Assembly: GCA_036429605.1 (NCBI GenBank)
Contig: JAVFKD010000002.1
Span: 2,480,001-2,544,000 of the forward strand
DNA from: Cladobotryum mycophilum
Taxonomy: Eukaryota; Ascomycota; Sordariomycetes; Hypocreales; Hypocreaceae
Direction: 5' to 3'
DNA: 64,000 nt
Shown here in pieces: positions 48,445-60,624 of the stretch. The position numbers and the translations under genes were made by a program. The notes beneath the pieces are model-generated. The model was not told where the DNA came from, did not search any database, and saw only the letters and a list, made by a program, of their open reading frames with translations. Numbering within the stretch: the stretch's first letter is position 1; each line of letters starts with the position of its first letter.

Positions 48445-49472
48445 TGTGATTTGTGGTGGTGGTGAGAGTGATAAAAAGGGTAGATGTGATAGTTGTTGTT
48501 ATTGTTGTTGTGTGATGGGAAGACACAAGCAAGTTGTTGGATGGTGTTGATGATGATGTTGATGATGAGAATGAAGAAAGAAGAATGAAAAAAAGAAGGC
48601 GTCGAGTTTGGGGGGAGGGAAGAAGGGCTATTAAATTAAATAAACGGGCAATGGGATCTCAAGGACTGGCACGCCACCAGGCAGAGTTTAAAATGTACTG
48701 ATAAGGCACGACAACGCTGTACGAGTACCTTGACCCTTGCATGGAGCCACTCACGTTTACGTACGTACGTGCCTCGAGCCAAAAAAGAGTTTCGAGAAAA
48801 GGGAACAAGCAATAATAAAAAAACGCATGTGAAAGCGGCGACAAGGACGACGGGCGGGAAGGGAGGTGGGGTGGGGGCCCTCTTAGATGGCCTTGCATGC
48901 GCGCTGCTGGTTGCTGAAACTTACAGGTACAATCAGGAGCAAAAGCTTACAGGGGGTAGTGCTCCGTAGCGTCATCAGGTTCCCTGCTAATCGTCGCTGT
49001 AACTGTGAGGCTGGTGGCTCGTCATTGGCCTTGTTTGCCATTTGCGCTCAGCCACACCAATTGAGCAAGGGCAATTTTAGGTGGTGTTTTTTTCTTTCCT
49101 TGTTTGCTCCGTCTGGCATGTGAAAGCTCTTTCTCCCTCCCTTCCCTCTGCTCTTGTGTGTCTCTGTGCCCACCAACTACCACTACCACCACCCCTTACA
49201 CATACCTAGCTAGGGAGACGAGCAGAAGAGAATCTCTCTCTCTCTCCCCAGCCAACCGCAACGGCACGGCCTGGGTTTCAAAGTTTTCCCTTGAGCTCGT
49301 TAGCGGCTCATCCGGACACTACATCCGGGACGAGCAGACAACTGGCTGAGCTGGGCTGGGCGAGCGAGGGAGATGGATATACACACACATGCCTATTATC
49401 TTTAGTACAAGCACCTACAATTACGTTGCTTGCCGGCCTTGGAAAAAAGGGACTTGCCCGGCTTAAACTCTC

Positions 49473-49510
49473 CCCATCCCATCCCATCCCATCCCATCCC
49501 ATCCCATCCC
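49473..49510. repeat. CCCAT pentamer microsatellite
   Basis: Seven tandem CCCAT units, followed by CCCT-rich sequence. Confidence 0.9.
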
Positions 49511-49766
49511 TCCCTCCCCCCATTCCAAGGAACTGATGGTGGGAAAAAAGCAGGTACTCAATTGGACCCTCCCTCCCTAGTGCCTCAACATATATGAGGA
49601 ATGATGCGTATCGCAATATATTTGTAGAGTGCAAAAAAGGGTGCGTTACAGGTTACATGCAGGTTTGCGGAGGAATACATGTCTACCTGCTTGTGGAGAG
49701 CATCATCATGTATGTATGCATCGCCACGTCCGATCGGGGTCGTCTAACAATCCGAGAAGAAGCACA

Positions 49767-49791
49767 TGCTGCTGCTGCTGCTGCTGCTGCT
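49767..49791. repeat. GCT trinucleotide microsatellite
   Basis: Eight GCT units in intergenic DNA. Confidence 0.9.
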
Positions 49792-50106
49792 ATGCTACCA
49801 CGAGTCTACGGGCATTTTCTCTCCACAAGATTGGCGTACCTGCGAGGTAGCAATTACGGATGCAAATGGATCAAGGTTTCGAAGAATAACCTACTCTCGT
49901 ACTTGTACTAGCACGAGATGGATAATAATATGGAACCCGCTAACAAAAAAAGACGATCGAAGATCAAGAGCGAAGTAGTAAACATGCAATGGGACCTCTT
50001 GTTTGTTTGTTTGCTTGCCTTGCTCGTGCCAGGGTCCACTTAAAAACTTAAGCCCGAGTTGAGGAATGTGCATGTAGTATCCATATCGACGGATGGATGC
50101 ATGCTT

Positions 50107-50131
50107 TGCGTCGTCGTCGTCGTCGTCGTCG
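50107..50131. repeat. CGT trinucleotide microsatellite
   Basis: Eight GTC/CGT units in intergenic DNA. Confidence 0.9.
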
Positions 50132-52312
50132 TGTTTGCTCCGGAGGCGATGTGACGGATTGACTTTGGACCTGACTCTCTTATCGAAACCGACGACTCAT
50201 TTCCTTGCTCTGCTGTTGGTTGTGTACGTGCACACACGCATATCAAACTTGGGGTTTGTCAGCCGCACCAATCAATCAGTCACAGTATCCATTTCCACAG
50301 ACAGTCATGCCTCTTTATTGTATTTTCTGCTCGGCTCTGGCGGAGGCGGAGGCGCTCGAATGCCGAGCAGATGCAAGGGAGAGAAAAGGAAAGGCCAGGT
50401 TCAGGTTCAGGCAACTATCTATCAAGTTACCTGTGCCAAGCCACAGCTTCACGGGCGTGGAAAGACAAAAAGAGACATTGATCTTACAATGACATGGCAT
50501 TGACATGGAATCAAAAGAAGCAACTGAAGCGACGAAAAGCAACCGGAGACGCGCGAGGGCGGTTACCGCTGGGAGGGATATGGCACCGAGCTCATGGCCC
50601 ACCAGAGCTGCAATCTACTTCCCTGTAGCTCGGTAAGGTAAGTCGATACGGTAAAGTTTCTTCTGACTGACACAGAAGGAGAAGGGAAAAGAAGGCCCTT
50701 TGAAGCCAATGGATTTTGAGCATTTGCCGCGGCTGGTCCACATATGAAAAATCGGGGTTTGCAGCACGTCTGTTCTTCCATGTGTTTGCTTGCCCAATCT
50801 TCTTCTTCTGTTTCTTCCTCTTTCTTTTTGATATGGATAAGGATGGCTCTTTGGTTTGCCGCCAAACAAGGATCGGTATGCTACCAACGGCTCTCCGAGC
50901 TCCGTGGGATTTCGATGCGTCAGGAAATACGACCCAAGACATTGATCGATGGCGGACCACACACACACAGAGAGACATACACCCCTGGCTCGAGTGTTTG
51001 GTTCACATGTGGGTTCCACTCACCAGCCACAATCACATGTCAATTGAAGGATCGATCAGTTCAAACGTAAGGTATCCTCTTTTTTTTTTTTTTTTTCCAA
51101 TCGTGTGTTTCTCGAAACGGCAATTATCCATCAACTCAATGGGAGTTGGATGTTTTGTATCAGCGATAACATTTGCTTGGCTTCCAAAGCTCTCTCCCTT
51201 TTTTTCCCCCTCTCCCCCAAATTTCAGGAGAAGCACGGGGGAGAAGAGAGAGAGAAAACGCGTGTGGCGTGGGAAGCCAGATTGATCACATCATTCGGCT
51301 AAAGAAGAACGTTTTCATCTCCTATTCGTGGGATGAGGGAGACGAGAGAATGTTTGTGCAACCACACGTAAAGGAACGGCGCACATGCTCGCATGCCTTG
51401 TTTGGCTCTTGTTTGGTTGTTTGCGTGTTTGCTTGTTCATCTCCAATTTACACCGGTCTCGCATTTGAACCCGCGTACGGAGTTATTGCATGAATATTCG
51501 CATCATCATATGCGACGTGATCCTCCCTGCGCCTTTCTCTCCCTTCCGTCATCCATATTGGTTTTTAATCTATGCATGTGCATTCACACACACACACACA
51601 CTCCCACCCGTTTAGTCCTACGGTCTGTTTCTGCATCTCGAAATGACCGGCATGACTGATTTGATCCACCACCCGCCGGTCAGATCCGACATGATCGTCC
51701 TGCCCACGGGCATAATGTCCAATTCAGCTCCTACCTACTACTGTGCCTTTTTCTTGGGGGGTAGCCGATGATACCTATCGTTTTGCCGCAATCTAATGGT
51801 TGCAAAAGCCTCGGATGTTCCAATCGCTTTTTCGTTCATTCATCTTTGTCTCAGGTGAGATCGATAGTTTATGAGCAGAATGCTACGATGAAGAGAAGGT
51901 CCATATCTATGAGTCGACTCCCCCTAAGCTTTTTTTTTTTAAAACAAAAATGGCCTGACGCTACTCGTGATTGTGTTTCGTTGGAAGCACGTGTAAACAA
52001 CAACGGCATCACGTTGAACAGACATGATTTGACCTAATCATTCTACTCAGTGACTGACTGAACTTTTTGCCCGCAAATATGCCGGCAATTGGTCGAGGAC
52101 GCACAGAGCATCACCGCCAGATAAGAGGATCAAGACGCGAATGACGAATTGGTCAGGTCAGTGAACATCGTCATACCGACATATCAGCCCCAAAATTTTC
52201 CTTCCTGGACCCTTCCTGCGTAGGACCCTTGATTTTTTATTTTTATTATCTCCTCAAACCAATTGAGTTATCAAATGCCGCTTGTCAGATGCCCACCGTT
52301 GAAGGGTCCCGT

Positions 52313-52346
52313 CCCATCCATCCATCCATCCATCCATCCATCCATA
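52313..52346. repeat. CATC tetramer microsatellite
   Basis: Eight near-perfect CATC units. Confidence 0.9.
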
Positions 52347-55300
52347 TCAGTCGGAGGAAAAAAAAGGGGGAGGGTGTCCCAGTCTAAAAAAGGAGTCCAA
52401 CCAATAGGCGGCGCTATCGCCATCTGCTGTCCTTAGATTGTGTAGGCAACCAAATCGAGAGGGAGGGAGAGAGAGGGAGAGTGATGGTGTACTATGCCCG
52501 GCTTTGAGATGGCAAACCCTGCATGACTTATCACGCCATGTTACGTGGAGGCTGACTTGAGGGGGGAGGATGGGAAGTTTGCTTTTCGGATCCTACCACC
52601 ACGTGTGGGCTTCCATAGGATATTCTTCATGTTTCTTTCTTTCTGCATTGACTTTTTTTTTCTTTGGTTGAACGTGATAGCGGACGGGCGGCATCTTATC
52701 ATAACATGAGTCCCTCTCCCCACTAAATGGAGGATCGTGTGATGAAGCGAGCTTTTTTGGTTGTCTTTGCCTCTCTTATCTTCGGACATTTTTGTATGCG
52801 TGAGATTTGGCGAGATGGTGACGGTGAAGATGGCATGTATGTCAGATTATGTTGTGAGCAAGGGGAATGCATACCCGCAATCACGGTCAAATGATAGCAA
52901 TGGGCATCACGAGGCCTTTTTCTCTTGAGGGGAATAATAACAAACTTCTTATGAGCTTGTGTCTATGAGCTCTTTTGATTCAAACAAATATTAGTCTATC
53001 CATGGTGATGATCGAGCTGCTACTAATGATCCTTCATCTCATCGGGTTCCGAGGAACTTTTATCGAAGCAGTGGCGTTGACATTAAGCTACCCTGAAGCT
53101 TATCAACACTGGCTGGCGCCCACCCCATCAGAGTATATATACATAAGAAGTAGAAAAAGACTCTTTGGTGGGTTAGTCTCGTTCTTTCTTTCTTTTCCTT
53201 TTTTTGTGTTTTCTCTTATTTATGTAAAGATCTGGTTGGTTTCTATAAGCTAGTGTTGTGAACCTCTTTTTCTTCCACCACTATTTGTATACTCACTTAG
53301 GGATTTGGATAACACTTCATACAAGCGTTTACTAACCACGGTACTCCGTAGAACACCGCTCTTTTAGAACATACGAGGCGGTAAATAAAATAAAATAAAA
53401 ATAAAAATAGAGACAAGAATAAAAATAACAAGGTCATAATACATTTTGTGCAAAAAGAACCGAAAGGGCATGCATTGCGTGTCGTCTCCCTGACTCGATC
53501 GTATGATGATGGGGATGAATGACATGCATACCTGCGAGAGTCTCCAAGGGCGTGTATATTCTAGAAACCTGTAACCATGTTACCCTGTTGCTTCGGGATA
53601 CAAACTCGAAGAATCCACAATTAACCTTGAACTGGAAAGCCATTTCGTTAAGCGATATACTACTATACTACTACTGCATCTGTATGTAGCTCATGACCCG
53701 CACCTACTTGACGATTCGGGCATACGGGGGAGGGGGCTTGCAGAGGCTGCATAAAGACTGGCTGATTTGCATGCATGCATGCAGAGAAAGAAGGAAAAAC
53801 TAATACCGTTTGTCAACGAAAATTGCGACATTGGAATGTGCTAGCAGAGTTTATTATGCCATGTTCCCAATGCGGGTTTTGCACAGGGACATTCTTGGAT
53901 GATATTTCATCATAAGCCCCCCTCCTCTTCCCCCTTATTCTGCGTCAGCCTTCTTGACCCACATTGATTGATAATCGAATATTCGACGGGCATTTCATCT
54001 TACCGAGCATTTTCCTAAACGAGTATCCTTGTCATGTTTTGGCGGAGAATTAAAAGGGTATGATGGAGGTGGTGGAAAAAAAGATTACACTACTAGTGAG
54101 GATAGGGAAACAGGATGGATAAAAATTCATTAAAATTACACACAATAATGAAGAGGGATAAAAACAGTCAAGAGAGAGGGAGATAAATAGAGATAAATAG
54201 AGAGAGAGATGGAACAAGAAAGAAGTCTAGAATTATAAAATTATATGAGTTTATCCATCTACTCACCTGATGATCGCGTGGGGGTGCTCTCGCCAAGATG
54301 GGGAGAAGCAGCTGAAAGAACCTTGCTCGAGGGGAAACCATGATAAGATGTGGCATCAATCGATAAAAATCTCATAAATGGAGAGGCATAATAGATACGG
54401 TGGCGATGATATGGCCCCCCCAGAGACAGTTGTCTCGAAGTAGGCGTGTAAGATGACAACTCAATCATGTACTCCTGTATCAAAGAGAACGCAACAGGTT
54501 CACGGTAGCAAAGGTAACTAGATAACATGGTATGTAGAACTTTATTGTATTTAGGCGGCAGTAGCAAAATATATATGCAGATAGTTAGTTAACACGAGAA
54601 ACGGGATCTCTAACATGAAGCAGTCTACCATGTGCATTGAAGCAAGGTTTCTGGCCTGCTGGAACATCTCACAAATCTGGTACCTTGGGGAGCAATGATT
54701 CCTATATGGGTAAATGATGTTGAAAGAGATGTAGTCATTTATATGGCTTATCGTTTTTTTAGGGTTCTTTCATTCATCTCACCCTGCCTTGAGTAGTTCA
54801 TCCTAGGCCATTGATGCGCATTTGACGAAGACGTCCTGCTGTACTATGGACTGTGGGGTATTTTATTACCATTCAATTTAAATAACAACTAAATGATATT
54901 AACGTTTGAGAATTTCTTATAGTCTTTTATATATATGTTTGTGTGTCTATACTTGATGGGGTAGTTTGAGTGATGAGAAACCTTCGGGCGACGCTGGCGA
55001 CGCCCTTTACAAACATAGTCACGTCCAGGCACAAAGCGCGAATAGAAGGAAATATCTCGATAAACTACAACTATTTTCCCTTGACAATGCTTTCGCAACT
55101 CTTGCCCTCGATACATCAGCCCCTTGTTGACAAGTAGTCCGATATGGGATACTAAAAGCTAGCAGACAGAAAAAAGAAAAGCCAGGACTAAAACAAGCCG
55201 GACAGTGGCAACGGCCAGGTATTCTCTTTCTTGGGGGTTGGGATCATGCATCGGAGCATTCATTTCACCTTGGCCTGGGATCGGAAGCACCGATCGTCGA

Positions 55301-56175
55301 GTTCTAGGAACAACTAATCGTAGCAAACATCACGTAGCAGATAAAGTAAAAACGGTTGCGCATACCGGAGCATGTATGGGGCCAGATCGAACGTAGCAGG
55401 GCCGTCGATCTGTTCATGACTACAATCTGTAGCCGATGATGGTTCCGATGACAGTCTCAATTTCCATGGTGAAGACAAAAGAGAATGAAGCGTATGCCCC
55501 GGTGTCGCAGAACGGGGTGCCTCTTTCGTCGGGTGCACGAGGGCTCGCCTCCACTCCCTGGAGAAATTGAGTGACGACTAATTCTCTGTTGGATAAGATG
55601 AAACCATAACTGGTATATGAGTTGGTTGCATAATATTGTGTAGCTGTGCCAGAAAACCAATAGAGCAGGAGTCTGTTCCAGGAGCCATATTTTGTTGTTG
55701 TTCAACCTGCCGGATCAACTTCGTATCCCCCACAGCCAAGACTTTTCTGTCATTCATCTAGAAGTGCTTTGATGCTCGGAAAGAATCCATCTTGCGAGTG
55801 AAAATCACCCTCAATTACGGACCAACCTACCCATAATGCAACCAAGGATGAGCCAAAAAATGGATGTAAATGTACTCCGGGTCAGGTTTCGTAAAGGAGG
55901 AGGATGTGAAGATAGGTAGTGAAACGCCGCATAGTTATCAGGTGAAGAAACATATCTCAATATACCTAGGTAATTCAGGATTATTTGTTCAGAAGATGTT
56001 ACGAGAGGGTTAGGGTTATATAATGTGGGACAACTAGTAGGGACAAAACGATACAGACGGTTCGTGACGTCAATAAACCTACTCACCCATCATCACCTCT
56101 CAATGTCATCTCCGTCTTTCCCTTTTATCAATTCATCATCTTGCTACTGAACCAGCTTACCTTCTCTCCGTCATA

Positions 56176-57591
56176 ATGGAACATTATCCATGCGATATTC
56201 TACCAGATCCCTCAGAGATCTCTCCGCTAAATACCCCGCAAGAACGATTCCACGATGCTTTTAGCAATCTCACTCGGAATGTTGCCCATAATCCTCACCA
56301 AATGGTGTCGCGACGCGTACAGGAACTAAGAAAGCCATCGGGGGGATCACGCGAGAGTCGGCTGGAGACGGGGGATGGGGCACGGAGATTCGAGCAGGGA
56401 CTCCAAGGCGTCCAAGTCATCTCGAACCACGAAGCACAACAAGCTCACGCGAGGCCGTCGAAGCTCCAAATACATTTTCGATGTTGGAGAAGAGGAATCA
56501 TATCGCAATCAGATCACAATCTTCAATGTTCTCGAAACACTAGATGCTTTGAAGGGCAGCGTTCCGACACTCGTCCGCAGCGACGCGAGTAAACGAACCT
56601 ATGCCATTCGCTTACCGGACTTTAACTTCACACCTCTCCATAAAGGACTAGACTCGCAATGCCTCTATCTTGACCTTGAGTCTATAAGGTGGCTTAAGAA
56701 TAAGCTTCGAGAACTCGTCAGGCTTGTCTATCAACATGGCGTGGGATATGAAGTTTTACCAGACTTGATCTGTGTCAAATTACGTCTTGCTTTCCGTGGG
56801 TATAAGCTTTACCTTGGAGGTATGGAATGCGCCAACTTTTGTGAAGCTTCGAAACGAGTGGAGCCAGATTGGATTGCGCAGGAGGCGAAGCAATATGCCG
56901 CGATTGATCGTATGTTCGCCCCTCTAGAAGCTCACTTTCTCTTCAAAGATGCAATTTTCTATAAAGCGGAATCAGAAGAGAGCTTGCGGGAAGCAGAAAC
57001 TGTAATGAAGGACGCGGATATCGCCATAGAAAAGACTAATGCTACCATGATAGAGCTGGATGCTATTCTCAAAGACGCACATAGGAAAATACAGAATGCC
57101 CATACCATCATGGTAGATACTTATGCCCGGATGAAGGAAGCAAAGTCGAACATGAAGAAGGCAGAAAGAAATCATGATTATGCTTACACTGCTGAGAAGG
57201 ACGGATAGGATCTAATCAAAAAATCAGCCGCTGCTACAAGGGAGGCGGATGACCTGATGAAGTTTTCTAATGCTACAAAGAGGGATGGAGACACGGCCAT
57301 GGAGGGAACAGACATAGGAGATGAAGAAGTCGGTACCATGACTACGGAAGCTGATGCATTCGCAAATGACGGTTAGCTACTTATATCTGACGGGTTGAAT
57401 ACATCAAGACCCCCGGGCCCCTCTAATCTCATTTTCCCAATGAATGATGCGGTCTGCTTAAACAAGTAGTACCAATGAGAATGACACTCATCCAACTTGC
57501 CGATGGCGTTGACAAAGGCAATATGAATATCGACTCTTCAGCTTCTGTTGTCGGCACACTAAGCCCAAGTATGAGCCCTAGAGGACAGTAA
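56176..57591 (+). CDS. Unrecognised coiled-coil protein, possibly lineage-restricted; two frame breaks and an in-frame TAG
   Basis: I do not recognise the family. The protein begins MEHYPCDILPDPSEISPLN. Frame shifts between about 56,340 and 56,375, where runs of six G (56340-56345) and five G (56370-56374) lie; one added base in each gives a smooth ELRKPSGGITRESAGDGGMG. A globular part follows (YIFDVGEEESYRNQ ... KLYLGGMECANF), then a long heptad-like region (about residues 270-345, e.g. EESLREAETVMKDADIAIEK). A TAG at 57206-57208 interrupts the frame, which then stays open and in style (IKKSAAATREADDLMKFSN) to 57371. A probable intron at 57372-57469 leads to a last exon ending SPSMSPRGQ at 57591. 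The relic at 35.3 kb retains homology to sequence after the TAG. It may be a gene with sequence errors or a young pseudogene. Confidence 0.6.
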
Positions 57592-57639
57592 GCTTTTTGA
57601 AGCCGACGAACGAATATGAAGTCGAATTTGTGGTCATGA

Positions 57640-57945
57640 AATGCAAAAATAGCTTCTCTCAGAAAACTAATAGTGAAGGGTTGCAGTATCTATAAGATTC
57701 ATAGAGTCTTTGATCCCAAAAGCCAACAGCTGAGCATTACATCAAGGTACCAGATACACACAGCATATGATGTCTGGATTCTTATGGCCATTCTATGGGA
57801 GTGAGGGTTATTGCTTTAAGTGCTTGCTAGTAAATATTGAGAATATGTAGATTCATAAACAGAGAGAACATAATGACGGTGGGCATGGACGGTCCAATCA
57901 GCCCATTTGAGTCCCCCTTGCACCGCCTTGAAATGGTAGCACTGC
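57640..57945 (+). repeat. Diverged duplicate block, copy B (matches 36,440-36,885)
   Basis: Starts about 50 bp after the end of the coiled-coil gene. It shares ACATCAAGGTACCAGA and the ATCAGCCCA-TTGAGTCCC stretch with copy A. Confidence 0.7.
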
Positions 57946-60106
57946 TGGCAGGGCTTTCTAAACGTCAAGAGGATGGAATTATATCCAAATGGGATATCTC
58001 GCTACACCACGTTTGGGTAAAGTGCGTAGTATAGGATGATGATGCTCCCTACGAGTCCCCACGATGAAGCTGACTCGCTTCCATAAACGAAGCTGACCAG
58101 CCAAGACCGAATTCTCCACTTCCCCTGACTGATGGGTCAGAATACGAGGGAAACACAAATTTTGCATGACAATCCTGCTAAGAAAAAAAGAAGAGAATAG
58201 TATTACCTGGAAACGTCCTGGGTTAGACTGTTGTCATCCACCGCGATTTTGAAAAGTTTGATGTAGTCAGGGGTAAGGCTGCAATCTGGAAGACACATAT
58301 CCTATAGCAGGGCGACTGCGTCATTCATGGTGGACCTCGAAATGTCATGCATGGATTTGAGGCCCACAAAGTGATCCAAACACGACATCTTAACATCTGA
58401 ATTGTATCATCTTCCCGGAGAATAAGGCTGGGCCTGAAGTAGCTTCTTGCTCCAACTGCCGATGTAGCTGTAAAGCCCCAAAGGACTACGCCATCTAACG
58501 TCGAATCCGAAATCCTGGGATTAGTCGATATGTTTAATGCAGGGGAAATGCTCCGAGACGGAATCTGGATATAATAGGTGGGCGAAATAAATGGCTCATG
58601 GACGGCACTTGAACGTTTGTGGTCATGGCCGGAAGAAGCAACAAAGGCTGCATATGGAGTTGTATAAGAAAGAAAGCATGGGAACCGTTGGATCGAGGTG
58701 CATTAGATGGACCTTTTCAGCCAGACAATGACAAATTCTTTAGTCCAAGTTCAGTGGCACGAAGACGACTCAGATGGTGACCTGTCAGATGTGTTCAAGG
58801 CAACAGCTATAGCTCGCTGCAACAGCGGGATTTGAAGGTTTAGTTTGAAAGCAGGAACGGCAACATTGTTTGTCAAAAAAAGTGCTAAACTGGTTTCGTG
58901 ATGTTTGGTCAAGGTGAGTTTCTTTTTCTGAAGTTGATCGTTGGCTCGCCTTGCGTTAGTGATGACTCGTACATGCAAGAAACAGAGCCTTGCAATATCC
59001 AAGCATCTCATAGGGCGGAGGTGGCTAGGGCGTGCTGGCTGAGGTAGCATTGGTGGCTTGAGCACGACCATATTCACTGCATCTCAGAGTCTGAGGAGTC
59101 AGCGAAGGGGGAAGAAGAAAAGGTACGGACGAAGCAAAGGCCGGTAAGAATGGAGCATTAATGCAGTCCCTTGCATTAGAGTTATCAAGAGGTCGGCCTC
59201 GTATTACGTCAAGTGAATCGAGTCAAAGTCTTGGTTGTGTTATCTGGAGGTTGGTAAAGGGCAGTAGTAGAACATTTGTTGAGAGCTGTTGGTGATTTAA
59301 CATGTCCCTCCTTCTCCTCTATCTAAAACGCGTGGAGATTCTCTTGTTGATGAAACGAGCGGCCCGCACAGTCTCCAGACAAACCGTGCGGAGGAGGACC
59401 AACGGGAGGGAGCTGGCGAGAAGCAGTTGGATGCAAGGTTGACGGACATTTGGCAGTCTGAATATTTGGCCAGTATGAGGCCCAGGCGCCGCGATAGAAA
59501 TTAAAGATAATTGTCCATTGCAACACAAGAACGGTTGACTAGACCGACCAGCTAGACAGCTAGACTCCATGATAGTGCCCTTCGTGGTTGCGTTTGAATC
59601 AGAAATACTGCCCTTCTGTTTGTCACGCATGCATCGAAAACACCGCTGCTGCACGATTATCTTGTCCAGACCCCTGGGATTGAAATTCTCCGCGAAACAA
59701 AAACAAGGCCGAATTTTTTCTTCTTTCTCTTTCTTGTTGCAACAGAAGATCATATGAGGATTGATATAGGCCATTGAGGTGCGACAAGACCGAGAAAACA
59801 CCGTAATATCGCGACCGGGAGTGCTTTAGATGAGGAAGCATTCGATAGTTGACTCGACTTGGGGACACAACAGACGATCACAACATAGATAGATAGTAGA
59901 TCCAGGAGAAAACAAAATATTTGGCCGGCTATTGTGCGATAAGGAAAAACGAACAATAAACGCCACGACCGTCGCTTGTGGCGGGCTATTCGGGCTTTGT
60001 GTCCATGAGCTGGCTGGCCTGGCCTGGCCATGATGGTTAGACACCACAGCAGCTCGAGGTTCGTCCTTGGATCGTTTGTCTTCCAACTTACCTAGTTAGA
60101 GCTAGC

Positions 60107-60144
60107 CTCCATAGCACAGTATAGCCTCCATAGCACAGTATAGT
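60107..60144. repeat. Tandem 19-bp duplication
   Basis: CTCCATAGCACAGTATAG recurs twice in direct succession in intergenic DNA. Confidence 0.8.
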
Positions 60145-60599
60145 AGCAACAGAACGGACACGGCGAAGAGCGAAGAGAGCGACAGAGACGACCAAGAGGG
60201 AGGCGGGTCCCCGGGCTACTGTCCGTTTGAGTGAATCGTCCCCGCAAGATGAAAGGTTGTAGCCAAGCTGTGAAGGGTCGTACACAATATGCAGGATCCA
60301 TGCACGAGAGCACCAGTGTATGCACACTATTTAAGTGCGTGCACCAAAAAGTGTCCCCAAAAGCTTTGTGCCCTGCATATCGCATTGGCATTGTGCCCAC
60401 AATACCTGACCAGGCCAGGTTCCTCGCTATCGTCAGCGAGGCATTGGATGCCCTGACCTGGGTACCTACTTGTCCTGTGCATGCATGTAGGCACTATGAA
60501 CAGATTCATGCTACAGAATCTTTACTGGAGACGACTGGGTCATGCAGGCTGAGATGAGCATCCATTCTTCAGTACTATGGATCTCAGGACGGACTCCGT

Positions 60600-60624
60600 A
60601 TATATGTATGTATGTATGTATGTA
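60600..60624. repeat. TATG tetramer microsatellite
   Basis: About five tandem TATG units just after a TA-rich stretch. Confidence 0.85.

Larger units (their letters stand above)
48445..56175. other. Gene-poor region of 7.7 kb, rich in simple repeats
   Basis: I can support no gene here. The left end is the perilipin promoter. Microsatellites occur at about 49,473-49,510, 49,767-49,791, 50,107-50,131 and 52,313-52,346, and there is a 17-base T run at 51080-51096. Open frames up to 189 codons (50716-51285) are rich in Cys, Phe and Ser and have no domain character. A few (53434-53643 minus, 54259-54567 minus) look mildly protein-like and could be short exons or remnants. Confidence 0.5.

Noticed and set aside
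50716..51285. 189-codon + strand open frame
   Set aside because: Crosses the 17-base T run as poly-Phe and has no domain-like content.
54259..54567. 102-codon minus frame with mildly protein-like composition
   Set aside because: No homologous motif, no flanking exons or splice signals recognised, and it sits in a gene-poor region.
60231..60557. 108-codon + strand open frame
   Set aside because: Overlapped by open frames on the other strand and no recognisable features.
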